The position numbers and the translations under genes were made by a program. A stretch of 64,000 bases of DNA from NCBI GenBank assembly GCA_900315845.1, contig OOHK01000005.1, forward strand, positions 1 to 64,000, read 5' to 3'. The notes under the pieces were generated by a model, which was given only the letters and a program-made list of their open reading frames with translations, was not told the DNA's origin and made no database searches. Numbering within the stretch: position 1 is the first letter of the stretch; every line of letters begins with the position of its first letter. The DNA is from Candidatus Avelusimicrobium luingense (GTDB lineage Bacteria > Elusimicrobiota > Elusimicrobia > Elusimicrobiales > Elusimicrobiaceae). Below are positions 25,099 through 32,873 of the stretch, piece after piece.

Positions 25099-25944
25099 AT
25101 GACACAACAACGTATTAATATTATGCAAGATACCCCTGTTGTTACTGATACCCAAGAACAACCGAAAATTATTTATGCAACCGTGGCCGAACGGTTCGTG
25201 GCACTGCTAATTGATTACGGCATTGTCTTTTTACCTAGCCAATTTATCACTTGGTTGTGGATTAAGTTAGCCAACCCGGAATTGGAATTGTGGCAGGGGG
25301 TGGCTATTGTAGCCATTATCAATGGACTATTTGTGTTGTATGAAACTATTTTTTCATGTGGCGATCGTATGACATTAGGCAAGGCATTGGTCGGCATCGC
25401 CGTTGTTAAACAAGATTTAAGCGGCTCTGTGTCGTTTGTACGGGCTTTTTTACGGGCGGTAGGTTATTACATTAGTTTCGGATTGTTCGGCTGTGGTTTT
25501 TTGTGGGCATTTTTTGATGATAGACACCGCGCGTTGCATGATTTTTTGGGTGGAAGCGTGGTCGTGCAAATTCGTGAAAAAAGCGGCGCGGAAACCTTGG
25601 TTTTACGCGGTTTGGGCGTGATATTGTTGTTGCTGTTTGCCGGGACAATCTATTTTCACTCATTCGGTGGGGGGGCTTTGGTAGATAGATGGTATATCCG
25701 CCATGCCCGTATGCAACTAAGTCAAATTGCGAAGTTGGAAGAAGCCCACAAAAAAATGTATGGTTATTACACAAATGATTTGTTGCGTTTGGCCCTTTTG
25801 TCCGGGGATCCGGTACAATTTCAACGCGATACCCGTAAGATATTGGAACCGAAAGGATTCAAAATCGGAGTGAGTGAAAACAGTTACAAAATCAGCGCGG
25901 TGGCTAAAGATAAAAAGCATACACGTGTGGTATTTGAACCGTAA
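25099..25944 (+). CDS. RDD-family membrane protein with pilin-like C-terminal domain
   Basis: 281 residues, CGAGGAA site. Residues 28-160 form an RDD domain: RFVALLIDYGIVFLP with the Arg-Asp pair, two more hydrophobic segments, DRMTLGKALVGIAVV and DDRHRALHDFLGGSVVV. A further membrane helix (175-195) leads to a ~85-residue exported domain beginning RHARMQLSQIAKLEEAHKKM, GYYTNDL. This last part resembles the start of type IV pilin head domains (helix, then xxxxGxYxxxL). RDD proteins are poorly understood, some are Na+/H+ antiporters. Single gene with a terminator. Confidence 0.75.
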   Translation: MTQQRINIMQDTPVVTDTQEQPKIIYATVAERFVALLIDYGIVFLPSQFITWLWIKLANPELELWQGVAIVAIINGLFVLYETIFSCGDRMTLGKALVGIAVVKQDLSGSVSFVRAFLRAVGYYISFGLFGCGFLWAFFDDRHRALHDFLGGSVVVQIREKSGAETLVLRGLGVILLLLFAGTIYFHSFGGGALVDRWYIRHARMQLSQIAKLEEAHKKMYGYYTNDLLRLALLSGDPVQFQRDTRKILEPKGFKIGVSENSYKISAVAKDKKHTRVVFEP

Positions 25945-25960
25945 AATTATTTGTCATCAA

Positions 25961-25996
25961 ATAAACACCCCGCTTGCTTAAGCGGGGTGTTTTTAT
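25961..25996 (+). terminator. Terminator of the RDD gene
   Basis: AAACACCCCGCTT / AAGCGGGGTGTTTTT hairpin. Confidence 0.92.
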
Positions 25997-26024
25997 TAAA
26001 AACCGCGTTTATTTGATAGACAAA

Positions 26025-26402
26025 TTAGTGATTGCGGTGTTCGTTGGTATGTTGACAATTGACGCAATAGCGCGCAAACGGTAAGGCTTTGATGCGTTTT
26101 TTAGGAATAGGTTGACGGCAATATTCACACGTACCGTAAATGCCTTTGTCGATTTTGCGTAAAGCCGCCTCGATTTGCTCAATAGTATTATGGGCATTAC
26201 CGGAAAGTTCAAAAAGAATTTCTTTATCTAAACTGCGCGAAGCATCGTCAATCGGATCTCCTACTTCTGCTTCAGGCATATCCATGTCTTTTTTATCTTT
26301 TAACCGCGCAGCCGCTTCTTCTTTTAATTGTAAAAGATGTTTTTTTATCTCTTTGAGTTCAGTAGCGGTTAAGGCTTCTTTATTAGTTTTTTTAATCGGC
26401 AT
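26025..26402 (-). CDS. DksA/TraR-type zinc-finger regulator
   Basis: 125 residues. An N-terminal helical coiled-coil region (LTATELKEIKKHLLQLKEEAAARL, DDASRSLDKEILFEL) and a C-terminal C4 zinc finger, CEYCRQPIP...ARYCVNC, as in DksA/TraR proteins. These bind the RNA polymerase secondary channel and tune promoters with ppGpp. The coiled-coil tip lacks an obvious DxxDxA motif at the usual place but has DPIDDASR, which is close to it. It may be a true DksA or a TraR-like relative. Ribosome site is weak. Confidence 0.85.
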   Translation of the reverse strand: MPIKKTNKEALTATELKEIKKHLLQLKEEAAARLKDKKDMDMPEAEVGDPIDDASRSLDKEILFELSGNAHNTIEQIEAALRKIDKGIYGTCEYCRQPIPKKRIKALPFARYCVNCQHTNEHRNH

Positions 26403-26511
26403 AACTGGTAAAACCCCTTATCAAAAAATGAGGCGTTCGGGCCACAAATTGCCGGACGCTGTTTGATAGTTTAGCAAAGTACGGTAGGTTTTGCAAGCCC
26501 TTTTGACTAAA

Positions 26512-26889
26512 AATAAAAGAGCCCCGCATTTATTCAATGCAGGACTCATTGTACCGACATGTTCATTAGTCGCTCTCTTACCTAAAAAAGTGCAGTCAAG
26601 AATTTTGTTCTGCCGCATACCGCCTGAGACGGGGTGCTCCGGCCCATATCCTTAAGGGCTCCCATTATTCGCAAATAACAGGCTTAAGGCTTGTGCACCG
26701 AACGCTGCATCCGCGCCGTCCTACTGTATCGCATCTAAACAAAGAACTCTTATTTTCTGCTACGCCCGCAACCTAAACTACGCTCTTCGCGCCTGCCTAG
26801 ATTACGTTACATAACAGTTTCTCCTTTTCAGACCGATAAGCCATGCCCATCGGCCGACCAAAAGAATTTTTCTGCAACTATCTTCAGGT
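26512..26889 (-). ncRNA. Unidentified structured RNA, ~378 nt
   Basis: No protein gene fits. A near-consensus promoter (TTGATT at 26923-26918, 16-base spacer, TATACT at 26901-26896) and a perfect 12-bp hairpin terminator with T-run (26548-26512) bound it on the minus strand. Inside are strong helices: GGCCGAT / ATCGGTC (near 26850), CCTTAAG / CTTAAGG enclosing CCTGTTATT-TGCG-AATAATGGG (26660-26700), GGTGC / GCACC and GACGG / CCGTC around them. I find neither the tRNA-like ends of tmRNA nor the conserved P4 bases of RNase P RNA, and it is too long for 6S or SRP RNA. A strong ribosome-site-like AAGGAG followed by ATG-TAA near 26820 is notable. Confidence 0.65.
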
Positions 26890-26895
26890 ATAGAT

Positions 26896-26923
26896 AGTAT
26901 AATGATATTTCGGCGAAAATCAA
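26896..26923 (-). promoter_or_regulatory. Promoter of the structured RNA
   Basis: TTGATT, 16-base spacer, TATACT on the minus strand, eight bases before the presumed RNA start. Confidence 0.7.
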
Positions 26924-26931
26924 GGGAAAAT

Positions 26932-27603
26932 TTATAATTGGCAAATTTGCCGGGTTACTACGCCAATAGGCGAAAAATGTTGTGCCGGAAATTTATCCCC
27001 GTCTTCTGTTTCCAAAATCAAACCATTTGTTGTTCTTTTGACACGGAATAATAAATATTCTTTTACACCCATTCCAAGCATATACTTACCTGCTTTCCAT
27101 GAATTGCAAGGCTGAATAAATAATAACCGTTCCCGATCCGTATCGCTTGGCAATACAAATAAAAACCGGGCTTTTTTAGCCTCTGATTGCGGTATTGTCC
27201 ACCACGCCCGTACTTGCGTATGCCGAAAAAGCGGATAAGAGGTGGGTACTTTGGTAAAAACAGGCAAAGATACCGTTTTTTCTGTCGGTGTTAAAAGGGT
27301 TGTGTAAGGCTCTACTGTGTATATATCCGGACCCGGTGAATCACATAATACCCCGGTTTGTGTCGTGGCGGTAAAAGACACGGAAGTATGATTTGGCGTC
27401 ATAAATAATCGTTGCACATCGGCAATAGTTGAGTTAAATAGTTGGGCCATTTTGGCAATATATCCTTTAGAAGGGCGGCGTTTGCCGGTAGTCCAAAGGG
27501 CTACGGTAGCCGTAGTGACTTGTAGGCACTTTGCTAACTTAGCTTGTGCCCCGCGTAAAATGCCATTATTCCATTTTTCCAGTTGTTTTTCAAAGTTATT
27601 CAT
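26932..27603 (-). CDS. Phage-type HTH repressor
   Basis: 223 residues from the ATG at 27603; upstream ATGs fall within the promoter region. An N-terminal helix-turn-helix (RGAQAKLAKCLQVTTATVALW, SKGYIAKMAQLFN) is followed by a linker and a C-terminal domain (100-223) with strands resembling the LexA/S24 fold. The usual Ser-Lys dyad is not evident, so self-cleavage is uncertain. It is transcribed divergently from the phage-like genes, and three tandem 9-mers lie over the divergent promoter. Likely keeps the element silent. No good ribosome site precedes the start. Confidence 0.7.
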   Translation of the reverse strand: MNNFEKQLEKWNNGILRGAQAKLAKCLQVTTATVALWTTGKRRPSKGYIAKMAQLFNSTIADVQRLFMTPNHTSVSFTATTQTGVLCDSPGPDIYTVEPYTTLLTPTEKTVSLPVFTKVPTSYPLFRHTQVRAWWTIPQSEAKKARFLFVLPSDTDRERLLFIQPCNSWKAGKYMLGMGVKEYLLFRVKRTTNGLILETEDGDKFPAQHFSPIGVVTRQICQL

Positions 27604-27643
27604 CGTCGGTAAAAAATATATTGAAGCATTTATAAAAAATTGC

Positions 27644-27680
27644 TTGACAAATGCTAACAATACTTACTATACTAACAATA
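27644..27680 (+). promoter_or_regulatory. Rightward phage promoter with three tandem 9-mer operators
   Basis: TTGACA (27644-27649), 18-base spacer, TATACT (27668-27673). Overlapping it are three contiguous 9-mers, CTAACAATA (27654-27662), CTTACTATA (27663-27671) and CTAACAATA (27672-27680). This is the expected place and form of repressor operators. Confidence 0.65.
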
Positions 27681-27727
27681 TGAAAAACGGGCCAACTTCT
27701 TGTTTTTCATCTTGCCAGCGCATTTGA
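27680..27727 (+). CDS. Possible 15-residue leaderless peptide
   Basis: ATG exactly six bases after the -10 TATACT, encoding MKNGPTSCFSSCQRI and a stop. There is no ribosome site. It would be the first thing translated from the rightward promoter. The peptide has two Cys. It may be a leader peptide or chance. Confidence 0.25.
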   Translation: MKNGPTSCFSSCQRI

Positions 27728-28064
27728 AAGTTCCTGTCTTGTAGGAAATCTCAAACGGAGAGGTCGGACTCACATGCGACTGCGCCGCTCCCAGCGGCGG
27801 GTGTGCTCTGTTGTGCGCAACTGCATAATTCTGCCCTGAACTATGTGGTTTAATTGTAGCAAATAAAAAGTTGGTTGGGTTAGCAAAGTTAACATCCGGT
27901 GCCGGCCGGCCTATATTAAAAAGTGCTTCGGAAGCGCGGGTTAACTTTGCTTCCCAGACGTAAAAAACTGAATCTGTTGCCGAAAAATATACTCTTAAAT
28001 TAACCCTTTTTTTAGTGTTGCATTTGTCGCGCGGACCGTATTTTTATCGCGCGCGGGGGGATGA
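27728..28064 (+). other. Non-coding stretch of the phage control region
   Basis: No convincing gene in 340 bases. It contains GC-rich hairpins (CGCCGCT / AGCGGCG near 27790; GTTG-TGCG-CAAC near 27815), an 11-bp interrupted inverted repeat GCAAAGTTAAC (27883-27893) / GTTAACTTTGC (27940-27950), and CCGGCCGGCC near 27905. A 21-residue ORF at 27774 is possible but weak. It may be a leader RNA or an origin-like region. Confidence 0.4.
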
Positions 28065-28349
28065 ATGTCTGAAAGATATGCAAAAAAACTGTATTTGGAA
28101 AATTTTATTTTTGCGCGTGCTGCCTTTTTGAAAGTACAAGTTAATAGTGCGTATGGAAAATTGTATAGCACCAGTTTGGAACCTTATTTATATGTCAGTA
28201 TTTTCTTATACAATACGTGTGTCGCGCAGAATCAAAGAGAACAGGATGATTTGGCTGCTATCGCCGATTGGCCGTTTGGTGGCATTAAAAATGGTTGGCT
28301 TTTGCCGATGTTAAATAAATTTGACAAAATATCAAAATTTATGCTATAA
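28065..28349 (+). CDS. Hypothetical phage-element protein, 94 aa
   Basis: ATG with GGGGGGATGA just upstream. The product is rich in aromatic residues (SAYGKLYSTSLEPYLYVSIF) with a short hydrophobic stretch near residues 40-50. The 3' end of the gene contains the terminase promoter. Family not recognised. It is the only gene between the repressor and terminase, where early and replication genes are normally found. Confidence 0.5.
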   Translation: MSERYAKKLYLENFIFARAAFLKVQVNSAYGKLYSTSLEPYLYVSIFLYNTCVAQNQREQDDLAAIADWPFGGIKNGWLLPMLNKFDKISKFML

Positions 28350-28350
28350 T
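28321..28350 (+). promoter_or_regulatory. Late promoter of the terminase operon
   Basis: TTGACA (28321-28326), 18-base spacer, ATGC-TATAAT (-10 at 28345-28350). A nearly identical promoter occurs at 30875-30904. Confidence 0.75.
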
Positions 28351-28361
28351 ATATTTATCAT

Positions 28362-28394
28362 TACAAAGCAACTTACTTCGCTTTGTATTTTTTT
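28362..28394 (+). terminator. Promoter-proximal terminator/attenuator
   Basis: TACAAAGC / GCTTTGTA hairpin followed by seven T, starting about 5 bases after the presumed start of the late transcript. It suggests control by antitermination, or it ends the 28065 gene's transcript. Confidence 0.65.
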
Positions 28395-28473
28395 ATCTTC
28401 CTTTTTATTTCCTTTTTTATTTCCGGTATTTTCAGGGCCCGTTCGTCGGGTGATTTTGTATGGGAGAAAATTT

Positions 28474-28905
28474 ATGTCCCGTAAAAGAACAACTGCTGAT
28501 GTTGCAAACAAACCTACACTTCTTCGTTATAAACCGGAATTTTGTGAGCGATTACTTGCCTTTTTTGATGTTCCGGCTTTTCGTGTTACAGAAGTGCAAA
28601 AGCGAGACGGCTCCGTCGCTCTGGTGGAAACTGCTGCCGAACTGCCCACTTTTGCTGCCTTTGCCAAACAATTGGGCACGACGTGCGAAGTACTAACTAA
28701 TTGGGAAAATGCTCACCCCGCTTTTCATGAAGCGGCTCAAAAAGCGCGTGATTTACAAAGTAATATTCTTATTCAAAATAGTTTGCGCGGTAATTATTCT
28801 GCCTCGTTTGCCGTATTTACTGCAAAAAATCTGCTCGGTTGGCAAGACGGTAAAGAAACGGCCGCAATTCATACACCTATTACTGTGAGTTGGGAAAACG
28901 AATGA
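28474..28905 (+). CDS. Phage terminase small subunit
   Basis: 143 residues from the ATG at 28474 (GGGAG upstream; the longer frame from 28321 runs through the promoter and attenuator). Helical protein with an HTH-like segment AFAKQLGTTCEVLTNW and the small-terminase pattern HPAFHEAAQKARDLQSNILIQN, then NLLGWQDG. It recognises the packaging site and recruits the large subunit. Its stop overlaps the large subunit start (ATGA), which is typical. Confidence 0.82.
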   Translation: MSRKRTTADVANKPTLLRYKPEFCERLLAFFDVPAFRVTEVQKRDGSVALVETAAELPTFAAFAKQLGTTCEVLTNWENAHPAFHEAAQKARDLQSNILIQNSLRGNYSASFAVFTAKNLLGWQDGKETAAIHTPITVSWENE

Positions 28906-30212
28906 AACAAAATCACATTACAATTCCCTATAAACCCCGCCCGGTACAAGCCAAAATTCACGCCGCGTTGGAGACCCACCGTTTTTGCGTGCTTGTTACT
29001 CACCGGCAACTGGGCAAAACGGTTTGCGCCGTCAATCATTTGTTAAAAAAAGCACTGCAAAATTCACGTGCGCATGCCCGCTATTTTTATATAGCTCCTT
29101 TTTTGAAACAAGCCAAATTGATTGCATGGGATTATCTTAAACGATACTGCGCGCCTTTACCGGATATTACGATTAATGAAACCGAACTGTGCATTAAACT
29201 CCCTAACGGCGCGCGGTTATGGGTAGGCGGTGCGGATAACCCCGATGCTTTGCGCGGTACGTATGCCGACGGTGTTGTGCTAGATGAATATGCCCAAATT
29301 AAGCCCGGGTTGTTTGCGGAAATTATCCGGCCTATGTTATTATCGCGTGACGGATGGGTGGTTTTTATGGGAACACCTAAAGGGCAAAATGCGTTTTACG
29401 AACTTTTTAATCAAGCCCAAAAATTAGCCCAAACCCACCCTACCGTTTGGTGGAGCGGTGTATTTAGGGCCGACGAATCGGGCGTTATTTCTCCGGCGGA
29501 ACTTGAGCGTATTAAGCAAGAAACGCCTGCTACCATTTTCCGTCAGGAATATCTGTGCGATTTTACGGCAAGTGCGGAAAATATTTTAATTCCCATTGAT
29601 GCGGTGTTGGCAGCCATGCAGCGGCATTATGCGCCTAGCGAGTTGCGGTTTTCTCCGAAAATTTTAGGGGTTGATCCGGCTCGTTTCGGTGACGATAGAA
29701 GTGTTATTTTTCGTCGTCAGGGAGTGCAGGCCTTTGCACCGATCGTGCTGACGCAGGTAGATAATATGACATTAGCGTCTTATGTGGCGCGCGAAATAGA
29801 GTCCTTCCGTCCCGACGGAGTTTTTATAGATGCGGGTTGTGGCGGCGGGGTTATTGATCGTTTGCGGCAGTTGGGTTTTTCGGTAACGGAAGTGCCGTTT
29901 GGCGGGGTGCCGATTAAAGCCGGACAATATGCCAACAAACGTGCGGAAATGTGGGGGGAAATGGCGGCGTGGATAAAATCGGTAGGCGCATTGCCCGACG
30001 TAGCGGAACTGAAAGCCGATTTGTGTCAAACCGCCTACGATTATGATGCGGCGGGGCGACTTCGTTTGGAGCCGAAAGAAAAATTAAAAGCGCGTACCGG
30101 AAAAAGCCCCGATTTAGCAGATGCTCTCGCTCTTACTTTTGCGGCGCCTGTGTGTGCGGGAGCGGCACAACGCACAAACGAATTCGCCAAAAGTGAGTAC
30201 GAAGTTATTTGA
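28902..30212 (+). CDS. Phage terminase large subunit
   Basis: 436 residues. N-terminal packaging ATPase: Walker A variant THRQLGKT (near 37), Walker B VVLDEYAQ (near 130), coupling motif MGTPKGQN (near 160). C-terminal RNase H-like nuclease: GVDPARFGDDRS (first Asp, near 258), VFIDAGCGGG (second Asp, near 308), and SPDLADALAL (last Asp, near 405). All catalytic residues are present, so packaging could work. Translation is coupled to the small subunit. Confidence 0.95.
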   Translation: MKQNHITIPYKPRPVQAKIHAALETHRFCVLVTHRQLGKTVCAVNHLLKKALQNSRAHARYFYIAPFLKQAKLIAWDYLKRYCAPLPDITINETELCIKLPNGARLWVGGADNPDALRGTYADGVVLDEYAQIKPGLFAEIIRPMLLSRDGWVVFMGTPKGQNAFYELFNQAQKLAQTHPTVWWSGVFRADESGVISPAELERIKQETPATIFRQEYLCDFTASAENILIPIDAVLAAMQRHYAPSELRFSPKILGVDPARFGDDRSVIFRRQGVQAFAPIVLTQVDNMTLASYVAREIESFRPDGVFIDAGCGGGVIDRLRQLGFSVTEVPFGGVPIKAGQYANKRAEMWGEMAAWIKSVGALPDVAELKADLCQTAYDYDAAGRLRLEPKEKLKARTGKSPDLADALALTFAAPVCAGAAQRTNEFAKSEYEVI

Positions 30213-30238
30213 ACGTAGCATCCTCTGTACGATGAAAG

Positions 30239-30265
30239 TTTGACATGTTTTTTTGTTAAATTTGA
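30239..30265 (+). promoter_or_regulatory. Promoter of the pilin inside the phage element
   Basis: TTGACA, T-tract, TGT-TAAATT, similar to the promoter of copy 8 (TTGACA, T-tract, TGT-TAAAAT at ~62159-62187). Confidence 0.55.
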
Positions 30266-30290
30266 TAGAATCAAACCAGGGGGACTCATT

Positions 30291-30851
30291 ATGAAAAATA
30301 TTAAATCAGATTGTTTAGACGGATTTACACTCATTGAATTATTGGTCGTCGTTCTTATTATCGGTATTTTGGCTGCCGTAGCACTTCCGCAATATCAAAA
30401 AGCCGTGCTGAAAAGCCGGTTTGCTACTCTTAAAGACATGACCCGTTCATTAGCCGATGCCCAAGAACGATATTACATGGCCAACGGTAGTTATACGCTA
30501 AGTATTGACGACTTGGATATTGATTTTTCCAAAACGCCTTTGAAAGTACAAGACATACAATCCGGAAAAAATAGAATCTATTTTTTTGATTGGGGCTGGT
30601 GTAATTTTATTATTGGATTAGATACTGATGATCGGGTGGTTTGTACGTTGGGCGTTCCGGGTAAATACAATGGACAAAGTACGGATTTTCCTAATATCGG
30701 TTTTGCTCATGAATTATCAGTTTCTCCCGACAATACATTCGCCGGAAAACAAGTCTGCAAGGCTATGAGCGGAACTAATCTTGTACATCAAATTTGTAAG
30801 CAAGAAACCAACCGTTCCGCGCCCAACAGTGCGTATGATTATATCTACTAA
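30291..30851 (+). CDS. Type IV pilin-like protein (copy 3), within phage genes
   Basis: 186 residues, AGGGGG site; a longer frame from 30240 lacks one. Leader MKNIKSDCLDG, then [31 protein letters not shown]. The head has WGWCNFI, a second Cys at VVCTLG, QVCKAM and HQICKQ: the same four-Cys plan as copies 7 and 8. It lies between the terminase and portal genes with its own promoter, so it is cargo (a moron) and not part of the virion. Its close kinship to chromosomal copies shows movement between the two. Confidence 0.92.
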   Translation: MKNIKSDCLDGFTLIELLVVVLIIGILAAVALPQYQKAVLKSRFATLKDMTRSLADAQERYYMANGSYTLSIDDLDIDFSKTPLKVQDIQSGKNRIYFFDWGWCNFIIGLDTDDRVVCTLGVPGKYNGQSTDFPNIGFAHELSVSPDNTFAGKQVCKAMSGTNLVHQICKQETNRSAPNSAYDYIY

Positions 30852-30874
30852 AATCAGTTTTACAAAGGACCTAC

Positions 30875-30904
30875 TTGACAAATGATTATAATTTATGCTA
30901 TAAT
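30875..30904 (+). promoter_or_regulatory. Late-type promoter upstream of the portal gene
   Basis: TTGACA (30875-30880), 18-base spacer, ATGC-TATAAT (30899-30904), nearly the same as 28321-28350. It would restart transcription of the structural genes after the pilin. Confidence 0.7.
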
Positions 30905-30982
30905 TATAAAATCTTAGTAGTACTTCCTTTATTTTCCCGCTAAATTGATTTTGTTGTAATAAGTTGTCTGTTTTTTGCGTAA

Positions 30983-31008
30983 AAAAACCGCCTATTTTCA
31001 GGCGGTTG
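30983..31008 (-). terminator. Terminator of the small membrane protein gene
   Basis: AACCGCCT / AGGCGGTT hairpin with TTTTTTTA on the minus strand only, so plus-strand late transcription can pass. Confidence 0.8.
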
Positions 31009-31033
31009 TGTATCAAACTTATCGGCTCGTTTT

Positions 31034-31216
31034 CTATTCGGGCCAATTTCCAAGTAGCAGTAAGGCTAACCCCGCTATAAATAGTGCCGTTAAAATTAAC
31101 GTCGTCCACACCGCCGAGCGTTTGCTGTTCTTCGGAAACACTTTGCGTGTGATAATATAGAACCCCGGTACTGCCATCAGTACCGCAAAAATAAAAATCA
31201 CAATTAATCCTGCCAT
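31034..31216 (-). CDS. Two-helix membrane protein, 60 aa (moron)
   Basis: ATG at 31216 with AGGAGGA upstream. Two membrane helices (GLIVIFIFAVLMAVPGFYII and WTTLILTALFIAGLALLLLG) joined by a basic loop (RKVFPKNSKRSA). On the minus strand between the terminase and portal genes, with its own terminator. Holin is possible by size, but the lysis genes are elsewhere and the orientation is wrong, so a host-benefit or exclusion gene is more likely. Family not recognised. Confidence 0.65.
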   Translation of the reverse strand: MAGLIVIFIFAVLMAVPGFYIITRKVFPKNSKRSAVWTTLILTALFIAGLALLLLGNWPE

Positions 31217-31280
31217 AATTTTCCTCCTGTTTTCTACATAGTAGTAAATTTTCTTCACTTCTGCTTTCCTTTTACTGATT

Positions 31281-32873
31281 ATGAAAAAGTTACATACCGA
31301 TTACAAGCGTCAATATGACGCACTCAAAAACGAGCAATCTTCGTGGTTGCCCGTTTGGAAAGAATTGGGGGCGTATCTTGCGCCTACCCGCGGTTTCTTT
31401 GACGGGCAATTGCCTAATCAAGGGCGCCGCATTGACCATAAAATGCTACTGGACTCTGCACCGTGTCTTTCGGTAGAAGTCTTGTGTGCGGGGATGATGT
31501 CCGGGTTAACAAGTCCGTCAAGAAGTTGGTTTGATTTGTCCCTTGCTCCCGAAGAAATGATGGATTTGCCCGGCGCACGCGAGTGGATATTTGACGTCAA
31601 AAAACGGTTGGAAGAAGTGTTTGCCAAAAGCAACGTTTACGGTGTCTTGCACGGATTCTACGAAGAAATTGCGGTTTTTGGTACGGCGGCATTTTTGGTA
31701 GAAGAAGATAAAGATAAAGGCATTTATTGCCGTCCGTTTACGATTGGCGAGTATTGCTTGGGAACGGATGAAAAAGGTCGCACGAATCGCTTTGGACGCG
31801 AGTTCTTTTTAACGGCCGAGCAACTAATTGAAAAGTTCGGGGCTGAAAATGTACCGGCACAAATCTGCGCACTCCCCGCCGAACAACAAAGTGCTAAATA
31901 CTACAAAGTATTTCATTTAATTACACCTAACACCCACCATTCGCCGCTCTTGCGCGATCATCACCACATGGCATTTACCAGCGTCTATTTCTTGGAAGAC
32001 GGTCATATTTTGCGTCGGGGCGGATACAAAGAATTTCCGGTAATTGCCGCCCGTTGGGAAGTGAAAAATGCTTCCGACGTTTATGGTAAAGGCCCGGGGT
32101 GGAAGTGTTTGGGTGATGTTAAAATGCTGCAAAAAATGCAGAAAACAAAACTGGTTGCTTTAGATAAAAGTACCAATCCGCCCGTGATGGTTTCCGCCAA
32201 TGTGCAAGGTGAAGTTAATTTGCTTCCGGGCGGAGTAACCCGCTACAACGGTACGGGGGATGGGGCGGTACGTCCGGCGTATCAAGTGCAACCCGACTTG
32301 AACTCATTGGATGCCGCTATTGAGTCGGTGCGTGCCACGATCCGTTCGCAGTTTTTTGCAGATGTCTTTCTTGCGCTTTCTGCGCAAAATTACACGGGTA
32401 TGACTGCTACCGAAGTGGCCGAGCGTCATCAAGAAAAAATGCTGGTGTTAGGCCCGGTGTTGGAGCGGCTTAAAAACGAACTGTTAGACCCGCTTATTGA
32501 CCGTGCATTTAATTTGCTTGTGCGGCAAGGATTGCTTCCTACACCGCCGCAAAGCATACAAGGTATGCCGATTAAAGTGGAATATGTATCTATGATTGCA
32601 CAAGCACAGAAGGCAGCGGGGTTGTCGTCCTTAGTGCAAGGGTTAAATTACGCCGCGAGCGTTGCGGCCGCCCAACCCGAAATTCTAAAGCGCGTAGATT
32701 ACGAATGTGCGCTGGAAGAAGGGTTAAAAGCACTCGGCGTTGCACCTGCACTGTTAAAAAGCGCCCAAGAAAACACAACCCCGGCGGGGGAGCCGGAAAA
32801 TCAACCGGTTTCCCCGCAAGCGGCGGATGAAAATAAAATGACGTCCGCGTCCTCTCAGTTTGCGGAAAACTAA
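31281..32873 (+). CDS. Podovirus portal (head-tail connector) protein
   Basis: 530 residues matching the T7/BPP-1-type head-to-tail connector family: YDALKNEQSSWLPVWKELG at the start, APTRGFFDG, LLDSAPCLSVEVLCAGMMSG and LTSPSRSWF near 75-95, and the late MTATEVAERHQEKMLVLGP (near 375). It forms the dodecameric DNA channel at the capsid vertex. The C-terminal ~40 residues are low-complexity. No clear ribosome site; the start is set by the family alignment. Confidence 0.92.
   Translation: MKKLHTDYKRQYDALKNEQSSWLPVWKELGAYLAPTRGFFDGQLPNQGRRIDHKMLLDSAPCLSVEVLCAGMMSGLTSPSRSWFDLSLAPEEMMDLPGAREWIFDVKKRLEEVFAKSNVYGVLHGFYEEIAVFGTAAFLVEEDKDKGIYCRPFTIGEYCLGTDEKGRTNRFGREFFLTAEQLIEKFGAENVPAQICALPAEQQSAKYYKVFHLITPNTHHSPLLRDHHHMAFTSVYFLEDGHILRRGGYKEFPVIAARWEVKNASDVYGKGPGWKCLGDVKMLQKMQKTKLVALDKSTNPPVMVSANVQGEVNLLPGGVTRYNGTGDGAVRPAYQVQPDLNSLDAAIESVRATIRSQFFADVFLALSAQNYTGMTATEVAERHQEKMLVLGPVLERLKNELLDPLIDRAFNLLVRQGLLPTPPQSIQGMPIKVEYVSMIAQAQKAAGLSSLVQGLNYAASVAAAQPEILKRVDYECALEEGLKALGVAPALLKSAQENTTPAGEPENQPVSPQAADENKMTSASSQFAEN

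Noticed and set aside
26421-26618. 65-residue minus-strand ORF near the DksA-like gene
   Set aside because: It spans the terminator of the structured RNA and has no ribosome site or coding features.
26512-26889. tmRNA, RNase P RNA, 6S or SRP RNA identity for the structured RNA
   Set aside because: No tRNA-like ends or T-arm, no recognisable conserved RNase P core, and the length does not fit 6S or SRP RNA. A divergent member cannot be excluded by eye.
28015-28060. Possible fourth GAC-N8-GTC operator (TTGTCGCGCGG near 28020)
   Set aside because: It resembles the right half of site 1, but no GAC half-site lies 8 bases upstream and no -10 box lies at the fixed distance.
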